A stretch of DNA of 56,895 bases from DYTH01 sp964552725 (lineage in GTDB: Bacteria > Desulfobacterota > Syntrophia > Syntrophales > UBA5619). Made by a program: the position numbers and the translations under genes. Each line of letters opens with the position of its first letter. Position 1 is the first letter of the stretch. The DNA lies in the NCBI GenBank assembly GCA_964552725.1, contig CAZKHU010000003.1, forward strand, positions 1 to 56,895, read 5' to 3'. Shown here in pieces: positions 1 to 10,100 of the stretch. Under the pieces are notes generated by a model. That model had not been told where the DNA came from and did not search any database. It was given only the letters and a program-made list of their open reading frames with translations.

Positions 1-2
1 CT

Positions 3-2510
3 GCGACCTTAACCGTGACCGCCGCTACTTTGAGTTCGATCGCGGTAACGCCGGCAACGGCAACGACACCGATGGGTCTCACCAAAACTTTCATTGCAAC
101 CGGCACTTACTCTGATGGCGCCACCCTTGACATCAGCAATACCGTGACCTGGAGTTCGGGCGCCCTTGCGATTGCGACAATCGTTTCACCCGGCGTTGCT
201 ACCGGCCGGTCAGTTGGTACAGCACTTATCACTGCATCATTAGGTACAAAGTCCGGCTCAGCAACCTTGAATGTGACCGCCGCAACATTGAGTTCGATAG
301 TTGTGACGCCGGCAACGGCCACGACGCCGATGGGTCTCACCAAAACATTCGTTGCAACGGGCGCTTATTCTGACGGCACCAGCGTTAACATCAGCAATAC
401 CGTGACCTGGAGTTCCGGCGCCACAGCGGTTGCGACCGTTGTTTCGCCTGGCGTTGCTACCGGCCATTCAGTCGGTACAGCAACGATTACGGCAACCCTT
501 AGTGGCCGGTCCGGCTCCGCAACGTTGACCGTGACTCCCGCAACATTGAGTTCGATAGTTGTGACGCCTTTAACGGCCACGACGCCGATGGGTCTCACCA
601 AAACTTTTGTTGCAACGGGCGCTTACTCTGACGGCACCAGCGTTGACATCAGCAATCTTGTGACCTGGAGTTCCGGCGCCACCGCGGTGGCGACAGTCGT
701 TTCACCCGGCGTTGCCACTGGCCTCTCGGTCGGTACGGCAGCGATTACGGCAGCCTTGAGCGGCAAGTCCGGCTCCGCAACCTTGAGTGTAACCCCTGCA
801 ACATTAAGTTCGATCGTGGTGACGCCGGCAACGGCCACGACGCCGATGGGTCTCACCAAAACTTTTGTTGCAACGGGCGCTTACTCTGACGGCACCAGCG
901 TTGACATCAGCAATCTTGTGACCTGGAGTTCCGGCGCCACCGCGGTGGCGACAGTCGTTTCACCCGGCGTTGCCACCGGCCTCTCAGTCGGCGCCGCAAC
1001 GATCACGGCAACCTTGGGCGGCAAGTCCGGCTCAGCAACCTTGAATGTGACCGCCGCAACATTGAGTTCGATCGCAGTGACGCCGCTTACTGCAACGGTA
1101 GCGATTGGCGGCACGCAAACCTTTGTTGCAAAGGGCACTTACTCTAATGGCAGCATCGTTGACATCAGCAATCTCGTGACTTGGACTTCGGGCGCTCTCG
1201 CGGTTGCAACCGTTGTTTCGCCCGGCGTTGCCACTGGCCTCTCCGGCGGCACAGCGACGATCACGGCGACATCCGGCGCCAAGTCCGGCTCAGGTGTCTT
1301 GACCGTCTTGCCCGCCGCAGTAATATTGAATTCGATCGCGGTGACGCCGCTCACTGCAACGGTAGCGATCGGCGGCACGCAAACCTTTGTTGCAAAAGGC
1401 ACTTACTCTGACGGCAGTATCGTTGACATCAGCAATACTGTGACTTGGACTTCGGGCGCTCTCGCGGTTGCTACCGTCGTTTCGCCCGGCGTTGCCACTG
1501 GCCTTTCCGGCGGCACAGCGACGATCACGGCGACATCCGGCGCCAAGTCCGGTTCAGGCGCCTTGACCGTCTTGCCCGCCGCAGTAACATTGAATTTGAT
1601 TGCGGTGACGCCTGTGGCGCCTTCGGTAGCGATCGGCTATACGCAGGCCTTTGTTGCAATGGGAACTTATTCGGATGGCAGCATCGTTGACATCACGAAT
1701 ATAGTGTTATGGAGTTCCAACAACCTTCCGGTCGCGACAGTCCTATCGACTGGCGTTGCCACCGGTCTTTCTGCAGGAATAGCAACTATTACGGCCACAT
1801 CCGGGACCAAATCCGGATTTGGAACCTTGACCGTGGACGCGCCATTAGGTCCGCCGCCAGTGCTTCTTGGATTGGCCGGAAATTTCGCAACCCTTTCAAA
1901 AGCGGGAATCACGGACGTTCCTTCATCCGCGATTACGGGAAGCATTGGCGCCAGCCCGATCAGCGGCGCTGCGATCGGCGTAACGTGCCCGGAAGTGACA
2001 GGGACAATCTACGCCGTCGATGCGGCTGGCCCTGCCCCCTGCGCGGTGATTGACCCCGTTATGCTGACCACGGCTGTAAGCAATCTGGAAACCGCTTACA
2101 CCGATGCCGCGGGAAGACCGGCAGGCGTTGGTCCCAACTTGAACCTCGGCGCCGGAACTGTTGCCGGTCAAACCCTTGTCCCTGGCACCTATACCTGGGG
2201 TTCCAATGTGACAATAACGACGGATCTAACCCTCAACGGCGGTCCGAATGACGTCTGGTTATTCCAGATAACAGGGACGCTTGATCTTAGCTCCAATAAA
2301 CAGATTATCCTGACCGGCGGCGCCCTGCCCAAGAACGTATTCTGGCAGGTTGCCGATTCTGTAACCCTTTTCCCGGGTTCGCACTTTGAAGGGACCATAT
2401 TGGCTCAAACAAACATTGCGATGCAAACCGGCGCATCGATTAACGGCAGGCTTTTGGCACAAACGGGGGTCAGTCTTCAGCAAAACACGATCATCATTCC
2501 TGCCCCGTAG
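3..2510 (+). CDS. Ig-like repeat protein with C-terminal ice-binding-like (DUF3494) domain, 5'-truncated
   Basis: The reading frame is open to the left edge and the first codons already belong to a repeat, so the true start and any signal peptide lie outside the window. At least seven tandem BIG2-type Ig-like repeats of 86-88 residues follow, each with a core like AVTP..A.....G.TQTFVA.GTYSDG. From about base 1861 to the stop the protein changes to a DUF3494 domain, recognisable from LGLAGNFATLSKAGITDVP and from SAITGSIGASP. This domain folds as a beta-solenoid in known ice-binding proteins. In mesophiles its role is unclear, and adhesion is the usual suggestion. I infer a secreted or cell-surface protein with a stalk of Ig repeats displaying the terminal domain. 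A hairpin terminator follows. I am sure of the domain architecture but not of the ligand. Confidence 0.85.
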   Translation, partial: ATLTVTAATLSSIAVTPATATTPMGLTKTFIATGTYSDGATLDISNTVTWSSGALAIATIVSPGVATGRSVGTALITASLGTKSGSATLNVTAATLSSIVVTPATATTPMGLTKTFVATGAYSDGTSVNISNTVTWSSGATAVATVVSPGVATGHSVGTATITATLSGRSGSATLTVTPATLSSIVVTPLTATTPMGLTKTFVATGAYSDGTSVDISNLVTWSSGATAVATVVSPGVATGLSVGTAAITAALSGKSGSATLSVTPATLSSIVVTPATATTPMGLTKTFVATGAYSDGTSVDISNLVTWSSGATAVATVVSPGVATGLSVGAATITATLGGKSGSATLNVTAATLSSIAVTPLTATVAIGGTQTFVAKGTYSNGSIVDISNLVTWTSGALAVATVVSPGVATGLSGGTATITATSGAKSGSGVLTVLPAAVILNSIAVTPLTATVAIGGTQTFVAKGTYSDGSIVDISNTVTWTSGALAVATVVSPGVATGLSGGTATITATSGAKSGSGALTVLPAAVTLNLIAVTPVAPSVAIGYTQAFVAMGTYSDGSIVDITNIVLWSSNNLPVATVLSTGVATGLSAGIATITATSGTKSGFGTLTVDAPLGPPPVLLGLAGNFATLSKAGITDVPSSAITGSIGASPISGAAIGVTCPEVTGTIYAVDAAGPAPCAVIDPVMLTTAVSNLETAYTDAAGRPAGVGPNLNLGAGTVAGQTLVPGTYTWGSNVTITTDLTLNGGPNDVWLFQITGTLDLSSNKQIILTGGALPKNVFWQVADSVTLFPGSHFEGTILAQTNIAMQTGASINGRLLAQTGVSLQQNTIIIPAP
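24..1844 (+). repeat. Seven tandem 258-264-bp Ig-domain-coding repeats
   Basis: Units begin at about 24, 282, 540, 798, 1056, 1317 and 1581. The first five are 258-261 bp long and the last two about 264 bp. Units 3 and 4 (540-797 and 798-1055) share long runs of identical DNA in their middle parts, including synonymous sites. Units 5 and 6 form a second similar pair. The partial codons at the left edge show that the array continues upstream. The pattern points to recent unit duplication or gene conversion, and array length may vary between strains. Confidence 0.9.
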
Positions 2511-2540
2511 GGAATGAGGTATTGGGCGTGAAACCGGGCG

Positions 2541-2590
2541 CCAAGGGAAGACAGGCTATTTTCATCGCTCTGCCTGTCTCCCTTTGGCCT
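2541..2590 (+). terminator. Probable intrinsic terminator after the Ig-repeat gene
   Basis: An inverted repeat pairs 2541-2556 with 2572-2587 (GGGAAGACAGGC against GCCTGTCTCCC, with one bulge) around a 15-base loop. The 3' arm runs into TTT. It lies 30 bases after the stop codon and well before the ribosome-binding site of the next gene. The U-tract is short, so efficiency is uncertain. Confidence 0.6.
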
Positions 2591-2695
2591 CTCCCCAACG
2601 CGTCGTTCTTTTGTCACAGAGACACGCCCTCCGGTTCTTTTTGAAAGAGCCGGAAAGGCGCCAGCAAAACATAACCGTATTAAGGAGGATTTACA

Positions 2696-3817
2696 ATGAA
2701 AGCAATGTATCGAACAGCGCTGATGACATTAGCCTTTGTCTTTTTACTTCCCCTTTCCGCTCGCTCCGAAATAAGGGCAGGAAGCTTTGAAGTGGGGCCG
2801 TTCGCAGGGTACAATTTTTTCCAGGACAACCAGAATCTGGAAAACGGGCCTATATTCGGCCTGCGACTTGGCTACAATTTCACCAAACACTGGGGCATTG
2901 AAGGCGCCGGGGAATATATCCACAGCGGCGTTGACGATAAGGGCAGAACGAATATCACGGAAGGGCAATTCGGAAGTCCCATGGATGGCGTGGACCTTAC
3001 CCTTTACCATATCGATGCCGTCTATCACTTTATTCCTGAGGGCAGGTTTAACCCTTTTGTCCTTGTCGGTTTTGGAGGTGCCCACTACAAACCGGTGATA
3101 TCCACCAAGGATATGGCAGCCTTTAATGTGGGCGTGGGCGCGAAATACTCACTGACCGACAATATCGCACTCAGAGTCGATCTCAAAGACTATATCGTTA
3201 CCGAGATCACGCAAGAAGCCTACCATAATTTTGGAGTCACCGTCGGAATCACCTTTGCCTTCGGCGGCGAGAAAAAATCTACGCCGGCCACTGTCGCGAG
3301 ATATGTACCCGGGTCCGAGCCCGTACCAGTCCCGCCTCCGCCTCCACCTGAACCAAAAGTCGTGGAGAAGGTGATCATCCTTGTGTCTGAGCCGGCGCCG
3401 GTTGTTGAGGAGAAGGTCGTTGCCGCCGTGGCGGAGACAAAGGTAAAAGAAAAGGTCGTTGTCCTTGCGTTTGAGGACGTGCATTTTGACTTTGACAAAT
3501 CGACGCTCAAGCCGGAGGCGAAGGTGAGCCTGAAAAGAAACGTCCTGTTGCTGAGAGATAACCCCCGTACCAAAGTCCGCATTGCCGGGTACACCTCCGC
3601 TTCGGGCACGGAGGCCTACAACCAGAAGTTGAGCGAAAGAAGGGCAAAGGCGGTTCAGGAATATCTTGTTGAAGAAGGGATCATTACACCAGACAGGCTT
3701 TCCACAATCGGTTACGGCGAGTCCAACCCGGGCGCGCACGAAGAGGCGCCCAGGGAGATTTACTCCAAGGCCGCAAAGGCCAACATGAGGGTCCTGTTTG
3801 AAATCATCGTTCAGTAG
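2696..3817 (+). CDS. OmpA-family outer-membrane protein (beta-barrel plus peptidoglycan-binding domain)
   Basis: A strong ribosome-binding site (AAGGAGG, 8 bases upstream) sets the ATG. Residues 1-25 form a signal peptide with a hydrophobic core and a SARS/E-type cleavage site. Residues ~26-195 look like an eight-stranded barrel of the OmpA_b-barl type, with alternating aromatic strands and a conserved YNFTKHWGIEG segment. A proline-rich linker follows at ~210-220 and then a charged Val/Glu/Lys stretch. Residues ~258-373 are an OmpA C-terminal domain (FDFDKSTLKPEA, then the LSERRAKAV helix), which binds diaminopimelate in peptidoglycan. The likely role is tethering the outer membrane to the wall. 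The last strand region (AKANMRVLFEI) departs from the usual NRRV motif. A hairpin terminator follows. Confidence 0.9.
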   Translation: MKAMYRTALMTLAFVFLLPLSARSEIRAGSFEVGPFAGYNFFQDNQNLENGPIFGLRLGYNFTKHWGIEGAGEYIHSGVDDKGRTNITEGQFGSPMDGVDLTLYHIDAVYHFIPEGRFNPFVLVGFGGAHYKPVISTKDMAAFNVGVGAKYSLTDNIALRVDLKDYIVTEITQEAYHNFGVTVGITFAFGGEKKSTPATVARYVPGSEPVPVPPPPPPEPKVVEKVIILVSEPAPVVEEKVVAAVAETKVKEKVVVLAFEDVHFDFDKSTLKPEAKVSLKRNVLLLRDNPRTKVRIAGYTSASGTEAYNQKLSERRAKAVQEYLVEEGIITPDRLSTIGYGESNPGAHEEAPREIYSKAAKANMRVLFEIIVQ

Positions 3818-3823
3818 AAACAG

Positions 3824-3862
3824 GGGAAGGGTACGGTAAGAAGCTTGCCGGCTCCTTCCCTT
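3824..3862 (+). terminator. Probable intrinsic terminator after the ompA-like gene
   Basis: The arms 3824-3830 (GGGAAGG) and 3854-3860 (CCTTCCC) enclose a second pairing, CGGTAAG with CTTGCCG, capped by an AAG loop. The structure starts 6 bases after the stop codon. Only TT follows the stem before an A-rich stretch, so it could act mainly as an mRNA 3'-end stabiliser. Confidence 0.55.
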
Positions 3863-3890
3863 AAAACAAATTTGGTTCGGAGATGACGAT

Positions 3891-4096
3891 ATGCTAAGAG
3901 GAGACGGAAAAGGGCCCGGGACGATGGGCGCTGGTGGCGGAGCTGGGCAAGGTCAGAAAGACCGAAAAGGCGGTCGTATGGGAGGAAGCCGGGAGGGGCA
4001 GGACCTGCAGGAGACTGCGTGTGTCCACAGTGCGGGCATAAGGAATCCCCTAAACGCGGGGTTCCCCGCGTAGATCGAAAATGCCCGAATTATTGA
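3891..4096 (+). pseudogene. Frameshifted small Gly-rich zinc-ribbon-like protein
   Basis: The open frame from ATG 3891 (TAG at 4071-4073) starts like the small Gly/Met-rich proteins common in anaerobes (MLRGDGKGPGTMGAGGG). After about residue 33 it becomes unrelated. In the +2 frame, from about base 3980 to the TGA at 4094-4096, the expected C-terminal half appears: AGPAGDCVCPQCGHKE, then RGVP..D.KCP. One base deletion near 3980-3990 would explain the switch. The second CxxC, normally CPKCG, is degraded to CPNY just before the stop, which also argues for decay. The family is thought to bind metal, but its function is unknown. A sequencing error could mimic the frameshift but not the lost cysteine. 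Confidence 0.5.
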
Positions 4097-4129
4097 AGAG
4101 AGAGGTTTTTATTTGGGAACTCTGGTAAA

Positions 4130-7100
4130 GTGAAATCGAACAGTCATAACCTCTTTGAGTATCTGCACCGCCAGAAGTCATCCCTTCCAGGGAGCGGCCG
4201 GGGGCGAAAACATGCCGGAGACGAACCGCCGCTGCGAGCGGAGCTGTTCAGCGCCGATCAGATGGAGCAACACGGAAAGAACCTGGCGGGCTTGCACCAG
4301 TTAAGCACGGGGCACACTCCGGACCTGCTGCTGTCCAGGCTGGCCCAGAATGAAGATATCCTACACGAAGTCCGGAACCAGCTTACCGAAGCGGTTGAAA
4401 CCAACCGGCGGATAACCCCGGCCGGGGAATGGCTGCTTGATAACTTCTACCTGATCGAAGAGCAAATCCGCACTGCCCGGAGGCACCTGCCGAAGGGGTA
4501 CAGCCGGGAGCTGCCCCGCCTGCTGAATGGTCCCTCAGCCGGCAGGCCGCGCATTTATGACATTGCGCTGGAGACCATCTCCCACGGCGATGGGCGGGCG
4601 GATCCGGAAAGTCTGAGCCGTTTTGTAGCCGCATACCAGACCGTAAGCGCCCTGAAGCTGGGGGAATTGTGGGCCATTCCCATCATGTTGCGCCTGGCGC
4701 TGCTCGAGAACATCCGTCGCATTGCAGTCAGGATCGTGATGTCCAAAATCGACCGTAATCTGGCCGATTACTGGGCGGACAGGATGACTCAGTGCGCCGA
4801 GAAGAACCCCAGGGACCTGATTCTGGTGATTGCGGATATGGCCAGATCCAACCCGCCGCCGGCCAGCTCGTTTGTTGCGGAAATGACGCGCCGCCTGCAG
4901 GGGCAGGGTCCCGCCCTGGCCCTGCCGCTGACATGGATCGAGCAGCGGCTCGCCGAGGATGGCAAGACCATCAAGCAACTTGTGGATGCGGAGAACCAGC
5001 AGCAGGCCTCCGTCCAGATATCCATCAGCAACAGCATCGGCAGCCTCCGCTTCCTTGAGGCTATGGACTGGCGGGAATTCGTCGAGACAATGAGCCTGGT
5101 CGATCAGACCCTGCGTGAGGATCCCGCCAATGTTTACGGCAGGATGGATTTTCCCACCCGTGACCGTTACCGTCACGCGGTGGAAAAGATCGCGAAGTTC
5201 AGCCGGTTGTCCGAAGTCGAGGTGGCGCGTCTGGCAATCCGGCTTGCAAATGAGGGTGCTGCCGGAAAGGGCGGCGAGGATCGCAGAGCCCATGTTGGCT
5301 TCTACCTGATTGATCGGGGCTCTGCCGAGTTGGAGCGAATGGCGCAGGTGCGCTGGCCACCCTCCGCAGCCATCCAAAAATGGGGCCTCCGGTTTCCTTT
5401 TCTGCTCTATAGCGGCGCCATAATCATGCTGACGCTGCTTTTTACGGGAATGCTGCTGATGCAGGCGCATAATGACGGTTTGCAGGGTTGGCCGCTGGCG
5501 CTGACCGCACTGCTCCTGCTTTTTGGCGCCAGTCATCTGGTGATTGCCCTGGTGAACTGGCTGGTTACCCTCTGGGTCGTGCCGCATCCGCTGCCGCGCA
5601 TGGACTTCCAATATGGTATTCCGGCACAGTTCCGAACTCTTGCCGTGGTCCCGACGATGCTCGCCGGCGCCCCGAACATCGCGGAGCTGATCGAGGCGCT
5701 GGAAGTCCGGTTTCTGGCCAACCGGGATGAAAATCTGCACTTCGCCCTGTTGACCGATTTTCGTGATGCCCCGGCCGAAACGCTGCCGGAGGATGAGGTC
5801 CTGTTGCGGCAGGCCCGAAAGGGAATCGAAGCCCTCAACAGCAGGTACGGTGATTCGAAAGGCGACCGCTTCTTTCTTTTCCATCGTCCGCGCCGCTGGA
5901 ATTCACGGGACGGGATCTGGATGGGTTATGAGCGCAAGCGGGGAAAACTTGCGGATTTGAACGCCCTGCTGCGCGGAGAATCGCAAGAAGACCCTGTACC
6001 CCGCTTTTCACTAGTCGTCGGCGACACGGCCGTTTTGGCGAATGTTAAATACGTGATCACCCTTGATACCGATACGCAGTTGCCGCGCGATGCCGCGCGT
6101 CAGTTCGTAGGAGCCATGGCGCATCCCCTCAACCGCGCCCGATACGACCGTAAGAGGGAACGCATCTGCGAGGGATACGGAATTCTCCAGCCACGGGTTG
6201 CCGCGAGCCTGCCCGGCATGAACCGGTCGCGGTATGCCGCCTTGTGCGGGAGCGACTCCGGCATCGACCCCTACACGCGGGCCGTATCAGATGTTTATCA
6301 GGACCTGTTCGGCGAGGGGTCGTTCATTGGCAAAGGCATCTATGATGTGGACGCTTTCGCGCTGGCGCTCGAAGGGCGTTTACCTGAAAACCGGATTCTT
6401 AGTCACGACCTTCTCGAAGGGTGTTATGCCCGGGCGGGCCTTTTAAGCGATGTGCAGCTCTACGAGGAGCACCCCTCCCGCTACAGTGCGGACGTGAATC
6501 GCCGTTACCGGTGGATTCGCGGGGATTGGCAGCTTATCAGGTGGCTCCTGCCCGGGGTTCCCGGCCCCGCCGGAAATCCGCAGAAAAATCCGCTTTCCGC
6601 TCTGTCCCGGTGGAAGCTCCTCGATAATCTGCGGCGCTCCCTCGTGCCTGCGGCGCTGACCTGCCTGTTCCTGGTGGGCTGGACTATCCTGTCATCGCCC
6701 TGGATCTGGACCCTCGCGGGACTCGGGGTCATCCTGATTCCTCCGGCGCTGACCTCCCTTCTGGAGGGGCTTCAGAAGCAAACCGACCTACCTTTCGGGC
6801 AGCACCTGTCTGGCGTCCTGCGTGCCGCCGGCAACCGCTTCGCCCAGGCCGCCTTTACCCTCGTCTGCCTGCCCTATGAGGCGTTTTTCAGCCTGGATGC
6901 CATCCTGCGCACGGTCTGGCGGATGCTGATATCGCAGCGGCGGCTGCTCGAATGGAATCCGTCGGGAGGGCCGGATAACACCCGCGGTGATCTTATCGGC
7001 GCCTTTCGCATCCAGTGGTTCGCCCCGGCTTTTGCCGTCTTCACCGCTGCCGCCATTTTCTTGACCAGAGCGGACGTCTTCGGAGTGGCCGGGCCCATCC

Positions 7101-10100
7101 TGCTTTTCTGGTTCTTATCCCCCGCGCTCTCCTGGTGGATCAGCCTGCCGCTGGCGCGCCGCGAAGCAAGGCTGACGACGGAGCAAACCCTCTTTCTCAG
7201 GGGACTGTCGCGGAAAACATGGTCGTTTTTCGAGACCTTCGCAGGCCCGGAGGATCACTGGCTGCCACCGGACAACTTTCAGGAGCACCCCTCTGCCGTG
7301 GTCGCGCATCGCACGTCGCCGACCAATATGGGGCTGTCGCTCCTTGCCAATCTGACTGCGTATGACTTCGGCTACCTGTCGGCGGGACAACTCATCGAGC
7401 GCACAAAGAATGCCTTTGACACGATGGAATCACTGGAGAGGTACCAGGGGCACTTCTACAATTGGTACGATACCGGAACCCTGCAGCCGCTTTTGCCCCG
7501 CTACATCTCTTCCGTTGACAGCGGAAACCTGACAGGCCACCTGCTGACGCTGCGTCCGGGACTGCTGGCGCTCCCCGATCAAAAGATCCTGGGGCCGCGG
7601 TTCTTTGAAGGGCTCGACGACACACTGAGGGTGCTTGCGGACATCACGGCCGCTGCCCCGGAAATGAAGAACCCTGTGACGCTCGCGAAGTTCACTGAGC
7701 TTCTTGCGGCCGCGACCGCTTCTCCCCCCGTCACTCTCGCTGCGGTCAGTCCCTGTCTTGAGCAGCTTGCAGCTTCGGCAGAGGCGGTGGCCGCCGAATT
7801 CGTCGGTCTTGCCGTCGACCCCGAGGGCCCGCTTCCGGCATGGGCGCGCGCGCTCGCCGGGCAATGCCGCTCTGCGCTCGCCGAACTCGCTTTTTTCGTT
7901 CCGTGGGCCGCCTGGCCGACGCCCCCCGATGAACCCGGCGAGCCGGGAGAAGGCGACGCAATTCCAACGCTGCGGCAACTGACCCAACTGCGCGGAGAGG
8001 CGGGGCTGTCGGCCATCGGGCGGCGGCTGAATCCCGCTGCGACAGCCGGGGATATGTCCGGTATAATCAGGGAGGCCTCCCGGCGGGCCGAAGAAAGGAT
8101 AGAGTCCATCGAGCGGCTGGCAAGGCGTTGCGGCGAGTTGGCCCGAATTGAATATGGATTCCTGTTCGACAAGGCGCGCAATCTGCTGTCCATCGGGTAT
8201 AACGTCACGGAGCGCCGGCAGGACCCGAGTTTTTATGATCTGCTGGCTTCGGAGGCGCGGTTCAGCGCTTTCGTGGCGATTGCCCGGGGGCATCTGCCGC
8301 AGGAGAGCTGGTTCGCCCTGGGACGGCTGCTCACCACGACCGGCGGGAAGCCGATCCTCCTTTCCTGGAGCGGCTCGATGTTCGAATACCTGATGCCGCT
8401 TCTGGTGATGCCGACGTACGAACATACGCTGCTCGACCAGACCATGAAGGCGGCGGTGGCCAGACAGATCGAGTACGGGAACCAGCGCGGGGTTCCCTGG
8501 GGCATCTCCGAATCGGGATACAATGCGATCGATGCGCACCTCAACTACCAGTACCGGGCGTTCGGGGTGCCGGGCCTGGGCCTCATGCGCGGGCTGGCCG
8601 AGGATCTGGTCATTGCTCCGTATGCCTCGGCAATGGCGTTGATGGTTGCGCCGGAAGAGGCGTGCCGGAATCTCGAAAAACTCTCCGCGGAAGGATTTGC
8701 CGGGCGGTATGGCTTCTATGAGGCGATCGACTACACGCCTTCGCGTCTGCCGCACGGGCAAGCCGGCGCCATTATTCGCTCCTTCATGTCCCATCATCAG
8801 GGAATGACACTCCTCTCTCTGGCCTATCTGCTTCTGGATCGTCCGCTGCAGAAGCTCTTTGAGTCGGAACCGCAGTTTCAGGCGACCCTGTTGCTGCTCC
8901 AGGAGAAAATCCCCAGGGCGGCGGATTTTTATCAGCACACCGCCGACCTCTCCGATTCCCCCGCAGATTCCAGCCTGCAGGGTGCGTCGATACGTGTTTC
9001 CAGCAGTCCGGATGCACCGGTCCCGGAAGTGCAGTTGCTGTCGAACGGCCGATACCATGTGATGGTGACCAGCGCGGGCGGAGGCTACAGCCGCTGGCAG
9101 GATATCGCCGTCACGCGCTGGCGCGAAGATGGTACATGCGATTCCCTGGGGAACTTCTGTTACCTGCGCGATGCGGAAAGCGGGGAGTTCTGGTCCACCG
9201 CCTGCCAGCCGGTCCCCAAAAAGGCGGACCGTTACGAAGCGATTTTTTCGGAAGGACGGGCGGAATTCCGCCGCCGCGACTACGGCATCGATACCCATAC
9301 GGAGATCGCCGTTTCCCCCGAAGACGATATCGAGCTGCGCCGCATCACCATCACCAACCGCTCCGGAAGGCTCAGGACCATTGATGTCACGAGCTATGCG
9401 GAGGTCGTACTCGCCTCGCCGGCCGCTGAGGAACTGCACCCGGCCTTCAGCAACCTCTTTGTTCAGACCGAGATCCTCCGCCGGGAACGGGCGATTTTCT
9501 GCACCCGCCGGCCCCGTTCCGAGGGCGAACCGACCCCCTGCATGTTTCATCTGATGGCCGTCCAGGGCGAGCAGGTCGGGGAAATATCCTATGAGACCGA
9601 TCGCATGCAGTTTATCGGCCGCGGCAATACCGCGGCCCGCCCCCGGGCGATGACCGATTCGTCGCCCCTCTCGGGCAGCGAAGGCTCAGTGCTGGATCCG
9701 ATCGTCTCGATCCGTTATCGCATCACGCTGGAGAAGGACGAAGAAGCGACTCTCAGCATCGTTACCGGTGTGGGGGATACGCGCGCTGCCGCTTTAGCCA
9801 TGGTGGAAAAATACCAGGATCGGCGTCTGGCGGACCGGGTCTTCGATCTGGCGTGGACGCACAGCCATGTGCTCCTGAGGCAGATCAACGCCACGGAGAC
9901 CGATGCACAGCTTTACTGCCGTCTCGCCGGCTCGGTAATATATGCCAATGCCACTCTGCGGGCGGTTCCGGAGATTATCCTCCGGAACCGCCGCGGCCAA
10001 TCGGGCCTTTGGGGGCACGCGATCTCCGGCGATTTGCCGATCGTACTGCTTTCGATCGAAGATCCTGCCAATATCGAACTGGTCCGCCAGCTCGTGCAGG

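Noticed and set aside
24..1844. Regular repeats considered as a CRISPR array
   Set aside because: The period of ~260 bp is continuous coding sequence for Ig domains, with no short repeats and unique spacers.
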